From Bacteroidota bacterium (GTDB taxonomy: Bacteria > Bacteroidota > Bacteroidia > CAMBQF01): a stretch of 7,713 bases of DNA. Position 1 is the stretch's first letter. Every line of letters starts with the position of its first letter. The translations under genes and the position numbers were made by a program. This document shows positions 1-6,412 of the stretch, piece by piece. The notes beneath the pieces were generated by a model. That model saw only the letters and a list, made by a program, of their open reading frames with translations. It did no database searches and was not told the DNA's origin. The stretch lies in contig JAIXUZ010000431.1 of assembly GCA_027483285.1 (NCBI GenBank), positions 1-7,713 of the forward strand, given 5' to 3'.

Positions 1-24
1 ACGGTATACCGTTGGGGATTTTTA
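1..24. terminator. Possible bidirectional terminator hairpin, cut by window edge
   Basis: Bases 1-12 are a perfect 12-base palindrome (ACGGTATACCGT), followed by TGGGG and ATTTTT. Read on the minus strand, which is downstream of the secreted-protein gene ending at 44, this is AAAAATCCCCA running into the palindrome. If the missing bases to the left are CCCCA preceded by A residues, the whole would be a strong hairpin with a T tail on both strands. Only the right half and the tip are visible, so the call is inference from a truncated structure. Confidence 0.35.
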
Positions 25-43
25 ATATCTATAAGTTGATAGA

Positions 44-868
44 TTACTTGGTAACAAGCATTTTGCCGGTGCGAACTTCTGAGCCATTGCTTAGGCTGTA
101 GATGTATAAGCCACCTGATAATTTATCAGCAGAAAACTCGATATTGTTTTTACCTTGTTTAGCCTGGTATTTATTTTGGAATACCACTTTGCCTAACATG
201 TTAAATACAGTAAGTTCAACATTAGTTTGTTTAGGGGTGCTGAACAAAATGTTGGTTTTGTCTGAGAAAGGATTTGGGGCATTATCAGTTAAATCAAATT
301 TTGTAGCATCTAACTCTTCGATAGAAGTAGGAACTGACAAGTTGTAAGTTTTAGCTTGTGGGCTAGGAATTGGTTGAGGTATTGGGAATGAGCCACCAAG
401 TGGTAAACCAAGGGCAGAAGCATCTAAAGTAATGCTGTATTGCACACCTAGGTCAACAGTGTAGTTGCCACCTGTAGTAGCGGTGCCAGTAATACCAACA
501 CAACCTTGCTCATTAGCAGCGAAAGAAGTGCCACCACCAACTGCTGCAGTTAAACCGCTGGGAAGACCAGTAACCGGCCCTACAGTCATAGCATCAACGC
601 CAACAGTAAAGCTAGCAGGCAATAAGCCAATAAAAGGAGCAATTTGGGCAGGTAATAGGTTTGATGGAATATCTGCAGCACTGATAGTAAGCGTTGAAGG
701 GGCCTTGAATAAAATAGTAGTATTGTAAGGCTGACCTACTGCTGCTGCAGGTAATGATGTAGCAATAAGTGGTTGAAAATCGGCCTGAATGTTACCGGGT
801 GTGCATTGTGCATTAACATTGATAGCCATAATGCCGATGGCTGCGGCTGACAGTAAAAACTTTTTCAT
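44..868 (-). CDS. Secreted protein with Ig-like domain and C-terminal T9SS type A sorting domain
   Basis: Encodes 274 residues. Residues 1-20 are a signal peptide (two lysines, a hydrophobic core, then VNA before Q21). Cys22 is preceded by Gln, so this is not a convincing lipobox. Residues about 35-150 resemble a putative Ig-like fold of the He_PIG type: a VGQPY strand, a GLPSGLT motif near 101-107, and GCVGITGTAT followed by GGNYTVDLGV near 122-142. Residues 160-172 are a Pro-rich linker. Residues 191-274 match the type A T9SS sorting domain: NAPNPF at 196-201, VFNMLGKVV near 221-229, then GLYIYSL and a final GKMLVTK. By family knowledge such proteins cross the inner membrane by Sec and the outer membrane by T9SS, where the C-terminal domain is removed and the protein is released or attached to the surface. 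Cys22 and Cys123 could pair. The specific function is unknown. It is probably the last gene of a three-gene operon, 43 bases after the PorE-like gene. Confidence 0.9.
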   Translation of the reverse strand: MKKFLLSAAAIGIMAINVNAQCTPGNIQADFQPLIATSLPAAAVGQPYNTTILFKAPSTLTISAADIPSNLLPAQIAPFIGLLPASFTVGVDAMTVGPVTGLPSGLTAAVGGGTSFAANEQGCVGITGTATTGGNYTVDLGVQYSITLDASALGLPLGGSFPIPQPIPSPQAKTYNLSVPTSIEELDATKFDLTDNAPNPFSDKTNILFSTPKQTNVELTVFNMLGKVVFQNKYQAKQGKNNIEFSADKLSGGLYIYSLSNGSEVRTGKMLVTK

Positions 869-911
869 TTGCGGTATAACTTTTAAAGGTTGGTTTTTAT
901 TAATATATTAA

Positions 912-2975
912 TTATTTAGCTAATACTTTAAACTCTGTGCGGCGGTTTAACTGGCGGCCACCATCGCTATCGTTAGATGCGATAGGTTGAGAGAAACCAT
1001 AGCCTTTAAACACCAGGCGGGATTTATCTATACCCCTATTAATCAAATAATCTACCACCACTTTAGCGCGATTCTCTGACAGGGTTTTGTTATAGGTTTC
1101 AGAACCTACGTTATCTGTATGACCCGATATTTCAATTTTAAGTTTAGGGTACTGGTTCATCAACCTAACAAGGCGTTCTAACTCGGCGCCTGAAATATCA
1201 CGAAGAGTATATTTGTCAAAGTCGAAGAAAATGTTTTTCAATACAATTTTACGGCCAACATCAATCCTGTCAAGCGGAAAATCCCTTTCAACCTCTTGGT
1301 AGCCTGTAGCTTTAGGTATGTTAAAGTTTTCAGACTTGAACAGGTAATTATCGGCAATAGCAGTTACCGAATAATTTCGACCCGAAGGAAGAGATACTAA
1401 GTATTTACCAGTAGCACTGTTAGATGTAAAGGTTGATACAATTGAGTTTTGCTCTAAATCGACAATCTCTATGGTACCAAACAGCGGCTTTTTGGTAATT
1501 TTATCGTACATAGTACCTTTTAAGATGGTAAGCTCACCCGTTGGGATATCAAGCTTTTGTTCTATAAGCTTTTGATTAACAGTTATATCAAGGCTAGATA
1601 AAAGGTTATCTTCTGTATTAAGTACAAAGCGCTTTTCATCACCTAAAAAAGTGAGGCGGTAAATATCTTTCTCGCCAAAACCATCTTGTTTAAAAGATGA
1701 GAAATAAGCGCGGCGGCTATCTGCAGTCACAACAAAGAAAACGTCATCATCGGCAGAGTTGATAGGGTAGCCTAAGTTTTCGGGTTTGCCCCATTTTCCA
1801 TCTTTAAAGGTAGATTTAAAGAAATCAAACCCGCCCATGGTTGTGTGGCCTTGGGATGCAAAATAAAGTGTTTTACCATCGGGGTGGGCAAAAACACCTT
1901 CTTCATCAAACCGTGTATTAATTTCGGGCCCAATATTGATAGGCTGCCCTAAGTTACCTTTTTCATCAACGTAGCAGTAATAAATATCTTTACCACCATA
2001 GCTCCCGTCGGGCTTATTACTAACAAAGTAAAGCATACGGCCGTCAAAAGAATACGATGCGTGAGTTTCGTAATATGGAGTATTAACCGAATTGCTTAAA
2101 GGCTCAGGTTTAGACCACTCGCTACCAACCAGAATAGACTGGTAGATATCTCCACCGCGTTTGCCATCTTTATAAAGCAATAGCTTTTGTCCATCGGGCG
2201 AAAGGTTAACGGTAGCATCATTAAAATCAGTATTAACTGATGAAAGATTGGCTATATTGCCCCACGATTCTTTAGAATCGCGAATGCCACGGTAAACATC
2301 TTCATAGTATTTCTCATCAATATTAGAAATACCACCACCGGTAGTGTTATCTCGGCGAGAGGTGAAATAAATAACAGACTCATCTGCAGATATTACAGGA
2401 GAGTATTCAGGATAAATTGTATTAATTCCATTTCCCACGTTTTCAATTAAGATACGCACCGGCTTATCCACAAACTTTTTGCCATTTTCACATTCGGAAA
2501 TACGTTTATCAGTAATAAAAATCTCGTCGGGGTATTTAGAAGGTATAGTAGCTTTATAAGTTTTATAAAGGTCAATTGCTTTATCCCACTGCAAATTATT
2601 TTGGTAGGCAGTAGCCAACGAAAAATAAATGCCTGAACCAATATCAGGCTTAAGCTTTTGAGCTTTTTCTAAATGTTCAATGGCTTTAGCCTTTTGTGGC
2701 GACTGGAGCAAACAGTTGCCAATTTTGTAGTTAAGTATGGCGTTGTTAGGATTAAAATTGTTCGCCTTTAAGAAATATGGCAAAGCCTGGGCATAAAAAT
2801 AGGGGCCCTGGTTATAAATTTTGTCTCCCTCTTTTATGTTGGCTAGGGCTTCCTTAAGTTCTGCCTTAAGATTTGGAAAATTAGCCTTTGTAAACTCAAC
2901 ATTTTGTTGGGCATTCAAGCTGCCTGCCAAAAACCAAACAGTTAATGCAAGTATGAGATGTCCAATTTTTTTCAT
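912..2975 (-). CDS. PorE-like OmpA family protein (TPR, PD40 propeller, carboxypeptidase-regulatory domain, OmpA_C)
   Basis: Encodes 687 residues. Domains in order: signal peptide 1-22 (cleavage near LNA/Q23); TPR helices about 45-145, with NPNNAILNYKIGNCL and later ALxxY-type units; a WD40-like (PD40) propeller about 185-445 with five recognisable blade motifs starting near 188, 252, 302, 357 and 409, each a [S/A]xDG-like turn followed by a strand such as YFxS; a carboxypeptidase-regulatory-like beta domain about 482-555 (LKGTMYDKITKKPLFG start, then GKYLVSLPSGRNYSV); and OmpA_C about 578-687. In OmpA_C, Asp621 (GHTDNVGS) and Arg636 (LSENRA) sit 15 residues apart, as do the peptidoglycan-binding Asp and Arg of known OmpA domains. 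This domain order is that of PorE, a T9SS component proposed to link the outer-membrane complex to peptidoglycan. Unlike the lipoprotein PorE of Porphyromonas gingivalis, it has no lipobox Cys. Bacteroidota carry many paralogues of this design, so the exact role is open. Confidence 0.9.
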   Translation of the reverse strand: MKKIGHLILALTVWFLAGSLNAQQNVEFTKANFPNLKAELKEALANIKEGDKIYNQGPYFYAQALPYFLKANNFNPNNAILNYKIGNCLLQSPQKAKAIEHLEKAQKLKPDIGSGIYFSLATAYQNNLQWDKAIDLYKTYKATIPSKYPDEIFITDKRISECENGKKFVDKPVRILIENVGNGINTIYPEYSPVISADESVIYFTSRRDNTTGGGISNIDEKYYEDVYRGIRDSKESWGNIANLSSVNTDFNDATVNLSPDGQKLLLYKDGKRGGDIYQSILVGSEWSKPEPLSNSVNTPYYETHASYSFDGRMLYFVSNKPDGSYGGKDIYYCYVDEKGNLGQPINIGPEINTRFDEEGVFAHPDGKTLYFASQGHTTMGGFDFFKSTFKDGKWGKPENLGYPINSADDDVFFVVTADSRRAYFSSFKQDGFGEKDIYRLTFLGDEKRFVLNTEDNLLSSLDITVNQKLIEQKLDIPTGELTILKGTMYDKITKKPLFGTIEIVDLEQNSIVSTFTSNSATGKYLVSLPSGRNYSVTAIADNYLFKSENFNIPKATGYQEVERDFPLDRIDVGRKIVLKNIFFDFDKYTLRDISGAELERLVRLMNQYPKLKIEISGHTDNVGSETYNKTLSENRAKVVVDYLINRGIDKSRLVFKGYGFSQPIASNDSDGGRQLNRRTEFKVLAK

Positions 2976-3000
2976 TTTATTACTGCTTAGGTTTTAACTG

Positions 3001-4026
3001 TTACCTTTTTGTGCATTGGTTATCAATAAAGGTTTGAGCTGTGCCTAAGCCTTTATCCAACGCAAGGTGCCAATCTTCGCAAGCACCTTTAAAATCGCCA
3101 TTCATTTCTTTAGCAATGCCCCTGTTTAGGTATGCATAAGTGTAATCGGTATTAAGTGTAAGTGCCTGTGTAAAATCGGCAACAGCACCGCTAAAATCTT
3201 TGCTCTTCATTCGTGCTGCACCACGATTATTGTATGCAAAAAAGTAGCCTGCATTAATCTGTATAGCACGAGTAAAGTTTTCTGTTGCTTTGGTGTAGTC
3301 TTCTTTATCAAAGTAAGCGCTACCCAAATTATTAAATGCAATGTAGTAATCGCTTTTAAGCTCAGTAGCTTTAGTGTAGGCAGTTATAGCACCGGTTAAA
3401 TCACCTTTCTTTTTAAGCGAGCTGCCCAGGTTGTTGTACGCCTGTGCAAAATAGGGCTTCAACTCTATTGACTTGCGGTAATCTGCAATGGCACCATCAA
3501 GGTCGTCGTCTTCACGTTTAGCACTGCCACGGTCGTTGTAGGCTTCGGCAAAGTCAGCTTTCATTGAAATACATTTATCAAAATCGACAATAGCTGATTT
3601 GTAGTCGCCTAATTCTACCTTAACACCACCACGGTAGTAGTAGTTCTCGTGGTTAGCAGGGTTAATGTCTACTGCACGGTCACAATCAATTAATGCCCCT
3701 TCATACTCTTTGGTGGCTATTTTTGCTTTAGCACGCAGGAAGTAGATTTTTTCTGAATTTTCACCCAAAACGATACACGATGTAAGGTCTTTAACCGCAC
3801 CGGTGTAGTCTTTAAGCTCATACTTTGTAACACCACGGTTAAAATAGGCCTGTTTAAACTTGGGCTCAATATTAATTGCGTTGTCAAAATCTTTAAGCGC
3901 CTGGGAGTAGTTTTTCTTATCGTAGTTGGTTACACCTGCATTAAAGGCTTTTTTTGCCTTCTCGCCCTGTGCGTTTACCGATACAGTAAAAATCAACAAA
4001 ACAGCTAAAAGAGTAAGGTTCTTCAT
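3001..4026 (-). CDS. Periplasmic TPR-repeat protein, nine consecutive TPR units
   Basis: Encodes 341 residues. Residues 1-19 are a signal peptide (LLAVLLIFTVSVNA before Q20), so the protein is exported. From about residue 25 to 330 it is an uninterrupted TPR solenoid. The conserved Gly/Ala position recurs at 31, 65, 99, 133, 167, 201, 235, 269 and 303, exactly every 34 residues, which makes nine units with typical YNNRGxA and AIxDFxxAIxL segments. The last unit ends in the GACEDWHLALDKG and DNQC pattern seen in many Bacteroidota TPR proteins. No catalytic domain is visible, so a scaffold or adaptor role is inferred. It is the first gene of the minus-strand operon, 25 bases ahead of the PorE-like gene, and the two may act on the same envelope complex. 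The start codon lies about 24 bases downstream of a perfect TAnnTTTG promoter element, which supports this start. Confidence 0.9.
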   Translation of the reverse strand: MKNLTLLAVLLIFTVSVNAQGEKAKKAFNAGVTNYDKKNYSQALKDFDNAINIEPKFKQAYFNRGVTKYELKDYTGAVKDLTSCIVLGENSEKIYFLRAKAKIATKEYEGALIDCDRAVDINPANHENYYYRGGVKVELGDYKSAIVDFDKCISMKADFAEAYNDRGSAKREDDDLDGAIADYRKSIELKPYFAQAYNNLGSSLKKKGDLTGAITAYTKATELKSDYYIAFNNLGSAYFDKEDYTKATENFTRAIQINAGYFFAYNNRGAARMKSKDFSGAVADFTQALTLNTDYTYAYLNRGIAKEMNGDFKGACEDWHLALDKGLGTAQTFIDNQCTKR

Positions 4027-4049
4027 CTTATTTCTCTTAAATTTAGCTA

Positions 4050-4057
4050 CAAATATA
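4050..4057 (-). promoter_or_regulatory. Bacteroidota-type -7 promoter element for the TPR/PorE-like operon
   Basis: On the minus strand the bases read TATATTTG, an exact match to the Bacteroidota -7 consensus TAnnTTTG. Transcription would start near 4043, giving a leader of roughly 16 bases before the ATG at 4026. I see no good TTG at the -33 distance, so only the -7 element is supported. No comparable element lies in the 25-base and 43-base gaps downstream, which fits cotranscription of the three genes. Confidence 0.5.
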
Positions 4058-4109
4058 ATTAAACGCTTATTAGTAGCCTATTTAAAACTGAACATTAACC
4101 ATAATTTTA

Positions 4110-4117
4110 CATATTTG
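4110..4117 (+). promoter_or_regulatory. Weak -7 promoter-like element upstream of lnt
   Basis: The bases read CATATTTG, one mismatch from TAnnTTTG. CTG at 4088-4090 (consensus TTG) lies 19 bases upstream, a suitable distance. Transcription would start at or just before the ATG at 4124, implying a leaderless or nearly leaderless lnt message. Both boxes carry one mismatch, so the call is tentative. Confidence 0.3.
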
Positions 4118-4123
4118 CATTTT

Positions 4124-5737
4124 ATGAGCTTTATAAAGAAGTTAGGGTTATCTGTTTTAAGCGGGTTGCTGTTTAGTTTAGCTTGGCCTGAGCGCGGTTT
4201 TTCTCCGCTAATTTTTATAGCATTTGTGCCCCTGCTGCTGATATCATATGATTTGAAAAAGCAGCGGGCCAGTACCATGCAAATAACGTTTTTTGCCTAT
4301 ATAGCCTTTATTTTATGGAATGCGTTAACCACTTACTGGGTTTGGTTTTCATCGCCGCCAGGTGGGGTAGCTGCCATTGTGCTATTATCACTGTTCTTTA
4401 CCATTGTATACACAGCCTTTCAGTTTACCTACAAATACCTACCCGGGCAATGGGGGCTAATATCGTTACCAATATATTGGATAGCCTTCGAAAAATTTCA
4501 TCTGGAATGGGATTTAACCTGGCCTTGGTTAACATTGGGCAATGTTTTTAGCGAGAATTACCAATGGGTGCAATGGTATGAATATACAGGTGTTTTTGGA
4601 GGCACAACATGGGTTTTTGCAGCTAATATTTTGTTCTTTATTTTATTGACAAAATTTGATAAGGCTGATGTAAAAAAAGTATTATACCCCGGATTAATTT
4701 TTGCAGGTATTGTATTGATACCTATAGTATTATCAGTCATTAGGTATAATGGGTATACTGAAAAAACAGCTCCGGTAAATGTGTTGGTTGTGCAGCCAAA
4801 CATAGACCCCTACAACGAAAAATTTGCGAGTGGAACCTATATACAACAAACCGAGAAGTTTATAAAATTGGCAAAGCCATTAATAGACCCTACCGTAGAT
4901 TATATTATCGGGCCTGAAACAGCACTATCAGCAGGTATAGAAGAGGATTTTATAAACGAGTATACAGAGGTGCAACTGCTGCGTAAGATGCTGAAAGGTA
5001 CTCCTAAAGCGCTTTTGGTAACAGGAGCATCGAGCTACCGGCACTATAAAAAGTGGGAGACGCCATCGGCTACGGCACGCAAAGACAGGCAGGGCAACTA
5101 CTTTTACGATAGCTATAATACAGCCCTGCAACTGGATACTACAGAGTTGGTGCAATACTCGCATAAGTCTAAACTAGTGCCGGGGGTTGAGCGTATGCCA
5201 ACCTGGGCAGGCTTTTTAGAGAAGTATGCCATAGACCTTGGCGGTATGACCGGAAGCCTGGGGCGCGATACCATTCAGCATGTATTTGAAAACCACTACA
5301 GCGGGATGAAAATTGCCCCATCCATTTGCTACGAAAGTGTTTATGGCGAGTACATGGGCGAGTTTGTTAAGAAGGGTGCACAGCTTATATTTATCATTAC
5401 CAACGATGGCTGGTGGCGCGATACCCCCGGACACCGCCAGCATTGCAGCTATGCAAGGCTAAGGGCTATAGAGAGCAGGCGGAGTATTGCACGGTCGGCT
5501 AATACAGGTATATCATGCTTTGTAAACCAGCGTGGTGATATGTTTCAGGCAACAAAATACTGGGAGCCAGCGGCTATTAAGCAAACTATAAATGCCAATA
5601 CGGAACTTACGTTTTACACCCTGCATGGCGACTATATAGCACGCATTTGCAACTGGTTGTTGTTGCTATTTTTAGCCGGGGCTGTGTGGCTAAAGGTTAA
5701 GGCTTTTAGGGAGCGTAAGAAGTTGAAAAAGGGTTAG
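4124..5737 (+). CDS. lnt: Apolipoprotein N-acyltransferase
   Basis: Lnt adds the third acyl chain to the N-terminal cysteine of lipoproteins at the periplasmic face of the inner membrane, the last step of lipoprotein maturation. The 537-residue product has an N-terminal region with several membrane segments (about 7-20, 28-41, 53-75, 84-104, 112-122, 155-176, 189-207), then a nitrilase-fold domain (about 217-490), then one C-terminal membrane segment (about 509-526). The nitrilase triad is visible: Glu265 in GPETALS, Lys348 in the HKSKLVPG motif three residues before LVP, and Cys402 in PSICYE. NDGWWRDTPG and ARSANTGIS are further family motifs. Its length is close to the roughly 510 residues of the Escherichia coli enzyme. 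The reading frame is open back to 3926, but that would overlap the start of the divergent TPR gene, and the first 66 residues do not resemble Lnt, whereas MSFIKKLGLS at 4124 begins a typical first membrane segment. Divergent from the envelope operon. Confidence 0.95.
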   Translation: MSFIKKLGLSVLSGLLFSLAWPERGFSPLIFIAFVPLLLISYDLKKQRASTMQITFFAYIAFILWNALTTYWVWFSSPPGGVAAIVLLSLFFTIVYTAFQFTYKYLPGQWGLISLPIYWIAFEKFHLEWDLTWPWLTLGNVFSENYQWVQWYEYTGVFGGTTWVFAANILFFILLTKFDKADVKKVLYPGLIFAGIVLIPIVLSVIRYNGYTEKTAPVNVLVVQPNIDPYNEKFASGTYIQQTEKFIKLAKPLIDPTVDYIIGPETALSAGIEEDFINEYTEVQLLRKMLKGTPKALLVTGASSYRHYKKWETPSATARKDRQGNYFYDSYNTALQLDTTELVQYSHKSKLVPGVERMPTWAGFLEKYAIDLGGMTGSLGRDTIQHVFENHYSGMKIAPSICYESVYGEYMGEFVKKGAQLIFIITNDGWWRDTPGHRQHCSYARLRAIESRRSIARSANTGISCFVNQRGDMFQATKYWEPAAIKQTINANTELTFYTLHGDYIARICNWLLLLFLAGAVWLKVKAFRERKKLKKG

Positions 5738-5773
5738 TCGATAAAAATCCCTCCCCCTCACTATGTTCGGGTA

Positions 5774-5793
5774 CTCCCTTTATTTAAAGGGAG
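5774..5793. terminator. Hairpin between convergent lnt and DUF1599 genes
   Basis: CTCCCTTT (5774-5781) pairs perfectly with AAAGGGAG (5786-5793) around ATTT. An inner A-T pair could extend the stem to nine base pairs. It sits 36 bases after the lnt stop and 12 bases beyond the DUF1599 stop, as expected for a terminator serving both strands. Neither side has a strong T run directly after the stem, so termination is inferred from position and structure. The adjoining pyrimidine-rich stretch 5748-5759 could also pair with the GGGAG arm. Confidence 0.5.
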
Positions 5794-5804
5794 AATAGTC
5801 AATA

Positions 5805-6347
5805 TTATTCCTCCTCTTCTAATTTGATAAGGGCAAAGACTGCGTAGTTCAAAATATCGTAGTAGTTGCTATCTATGCCTTCTGAAATAAGGGTGCGGCC
5901 GTCGTTATCCTCAATTTGCTTAATGCGCATAATTTTAGACAGGATAAGGTCGGTTAATGAGCTAACGCGCATGTTGCGCCATGCCTCGCCATAGTCGTGG
6001 TTCTTTTTGCTCATCAGGTCTTTAGCACTATCAGCGTACTTAACATATAGCTGTATGGCTTTATCAACGGGCATGTGTGGCTCTTCAGCAGGTGTAAGCT
6101 CCAGTTGTATAAGGGCAATAATGGCATAGTTAACCAGGCTTTCGTACTCTGTTACTACCCCATCATCTATAAGCTGGGTACCTTTTTCCTCAATACTGCG
6201 TATGCGCTGGGCTTTTATGAACAACTGATCGGTAAGCGACGAGGTACGCAAAATGCGCCACGAACTGCCGTAATCATTCATCTTCTTCTCAAAAACAGAG
6301 CGGCAGCGGTTTATAACAGATTGGTATTGTTGAAGAGTTTTTTCCAT
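5805..6347 (-). CDS. DUF1599 domain protein, two tandem domain copies
   Basis: Encodes 180 residues with no signal peptide or membrane segment, so it is probably cytoplasmic. It contains two copies of the same domain. Copy one has KKMNDYGSSW at 21-30, SSLTDQLFIKAQRIRSIE at 36-53 and NYAIIALIQLE at 73-83; copy two has KKNHDYGEAW at 114-123, SSLTDLILSKIMRIKQIE at 129-146 and NYAVFALIKLE at 167-177. The offset is 93-94 residues. Both are probably all-helical. The family is common in Bacteroidota and has no proven function that I know of. I recall it being called a nucleotide-modification-associated domain, and the KxxDYGxxW pattern recalls phage MazG-like nucleotide-processing proteins, but that is a guess. 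The frame is open to 6428, but the ATG at 6347 (MEKTLQQY) is chosen because the family starts here and the longer starts either precede or crowd the promoter element. Divergent from folP. Confidence 0.85.
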   Translation of the reverse strand: MEKTLQQYQSVINRCRSVFEKKMNDYGSSWRILRTSSLTDQLFIKAQRIRSIEEKGTQLIDDGVVTEYESLVNYAIIALIQLELTPAEEPHMPVDKAIQLYVKYADSAKDLMSKKNHDYGEAWRNMRVSSLTDLILSKIMRIKQIEDNDGRTLISEGIDSNYYDILNYAVFALIKLEEEE

Positions 6348-6364
6348 TGTGTGGGTTTCAGCGC

Positions 6365-6394
6365 TTGCAGCAATCGTCATCGGGCGTATTTTTG
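6365..6394 (+). promoter_or_regulatory. Bacteroidota-type promoter for folP
   Basis: TTG at 6365-6367, a 19-base spacer, then TATTTTTG at 6387-6394. This matches the Bacteroidota pattern TTG-N19-TAnnTTTG exactly. Transcription would start near 6401, about 12 bases before the GTG start codon of folP. Confidence 0.6.
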
Positions 6395-6397
6395 CCC

Positions 6398-6405
6398 CAA
6401 AGTTA
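6398..6405 (-). promoter_or_regulatory. Bacteroidota-type -7 element for the DUF1599 gene
   Basis: On the minus strand the bases read TAACTTTG, an exact TAnnTTTG match. Transcription would start near 6391, leaving a leader of about 43 bases before the ATG at 6347. The only nearby upstream TTG gives a 13-base spacer, which is too short, so the -33 box is unsupported. The element lies three bases from the opposing folP -7 box. Confidence 0.45.
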
Positions 6406-6412
6406 TTACAAG

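Noticed and set aside
465..728. 87-residue plus-strand open frame
   Set aside because: It is antisense to the T9SS cargo gene; its Pro/Ala/Val-rich product mirrors the low-complexity coding strand.
84..806. Lipobox at Cys22 of the T9SS cargo protein
   Set aside because: Gln occupies the -1 position where Gly, Ala or Ser is needed; VNA before Q21 is a normal signal peptidase I site.
2447..2641. 64-residue minus-strand open frame inside the PorE-like gene
   Set aside because: It overlaps in another frame a gene with full-length domain support, and has no family features.
3926..4123. N-terminal extension of the lnt frame by 66 residues
   Set aside because: It overlaps the start of the divergent TPR gene, does not look like Lnt, and would lie upstream of any promoter in the gap. 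The ATG at 4124 starts a normal first membrane segment.
6347..6412. folP start at TTG 6347
   Set aside because: The extra 22 residues are unlike FolP, would overlap the start region of the DUF1599 gene, and precede the matched promoter. GTG at 6413 fits better.
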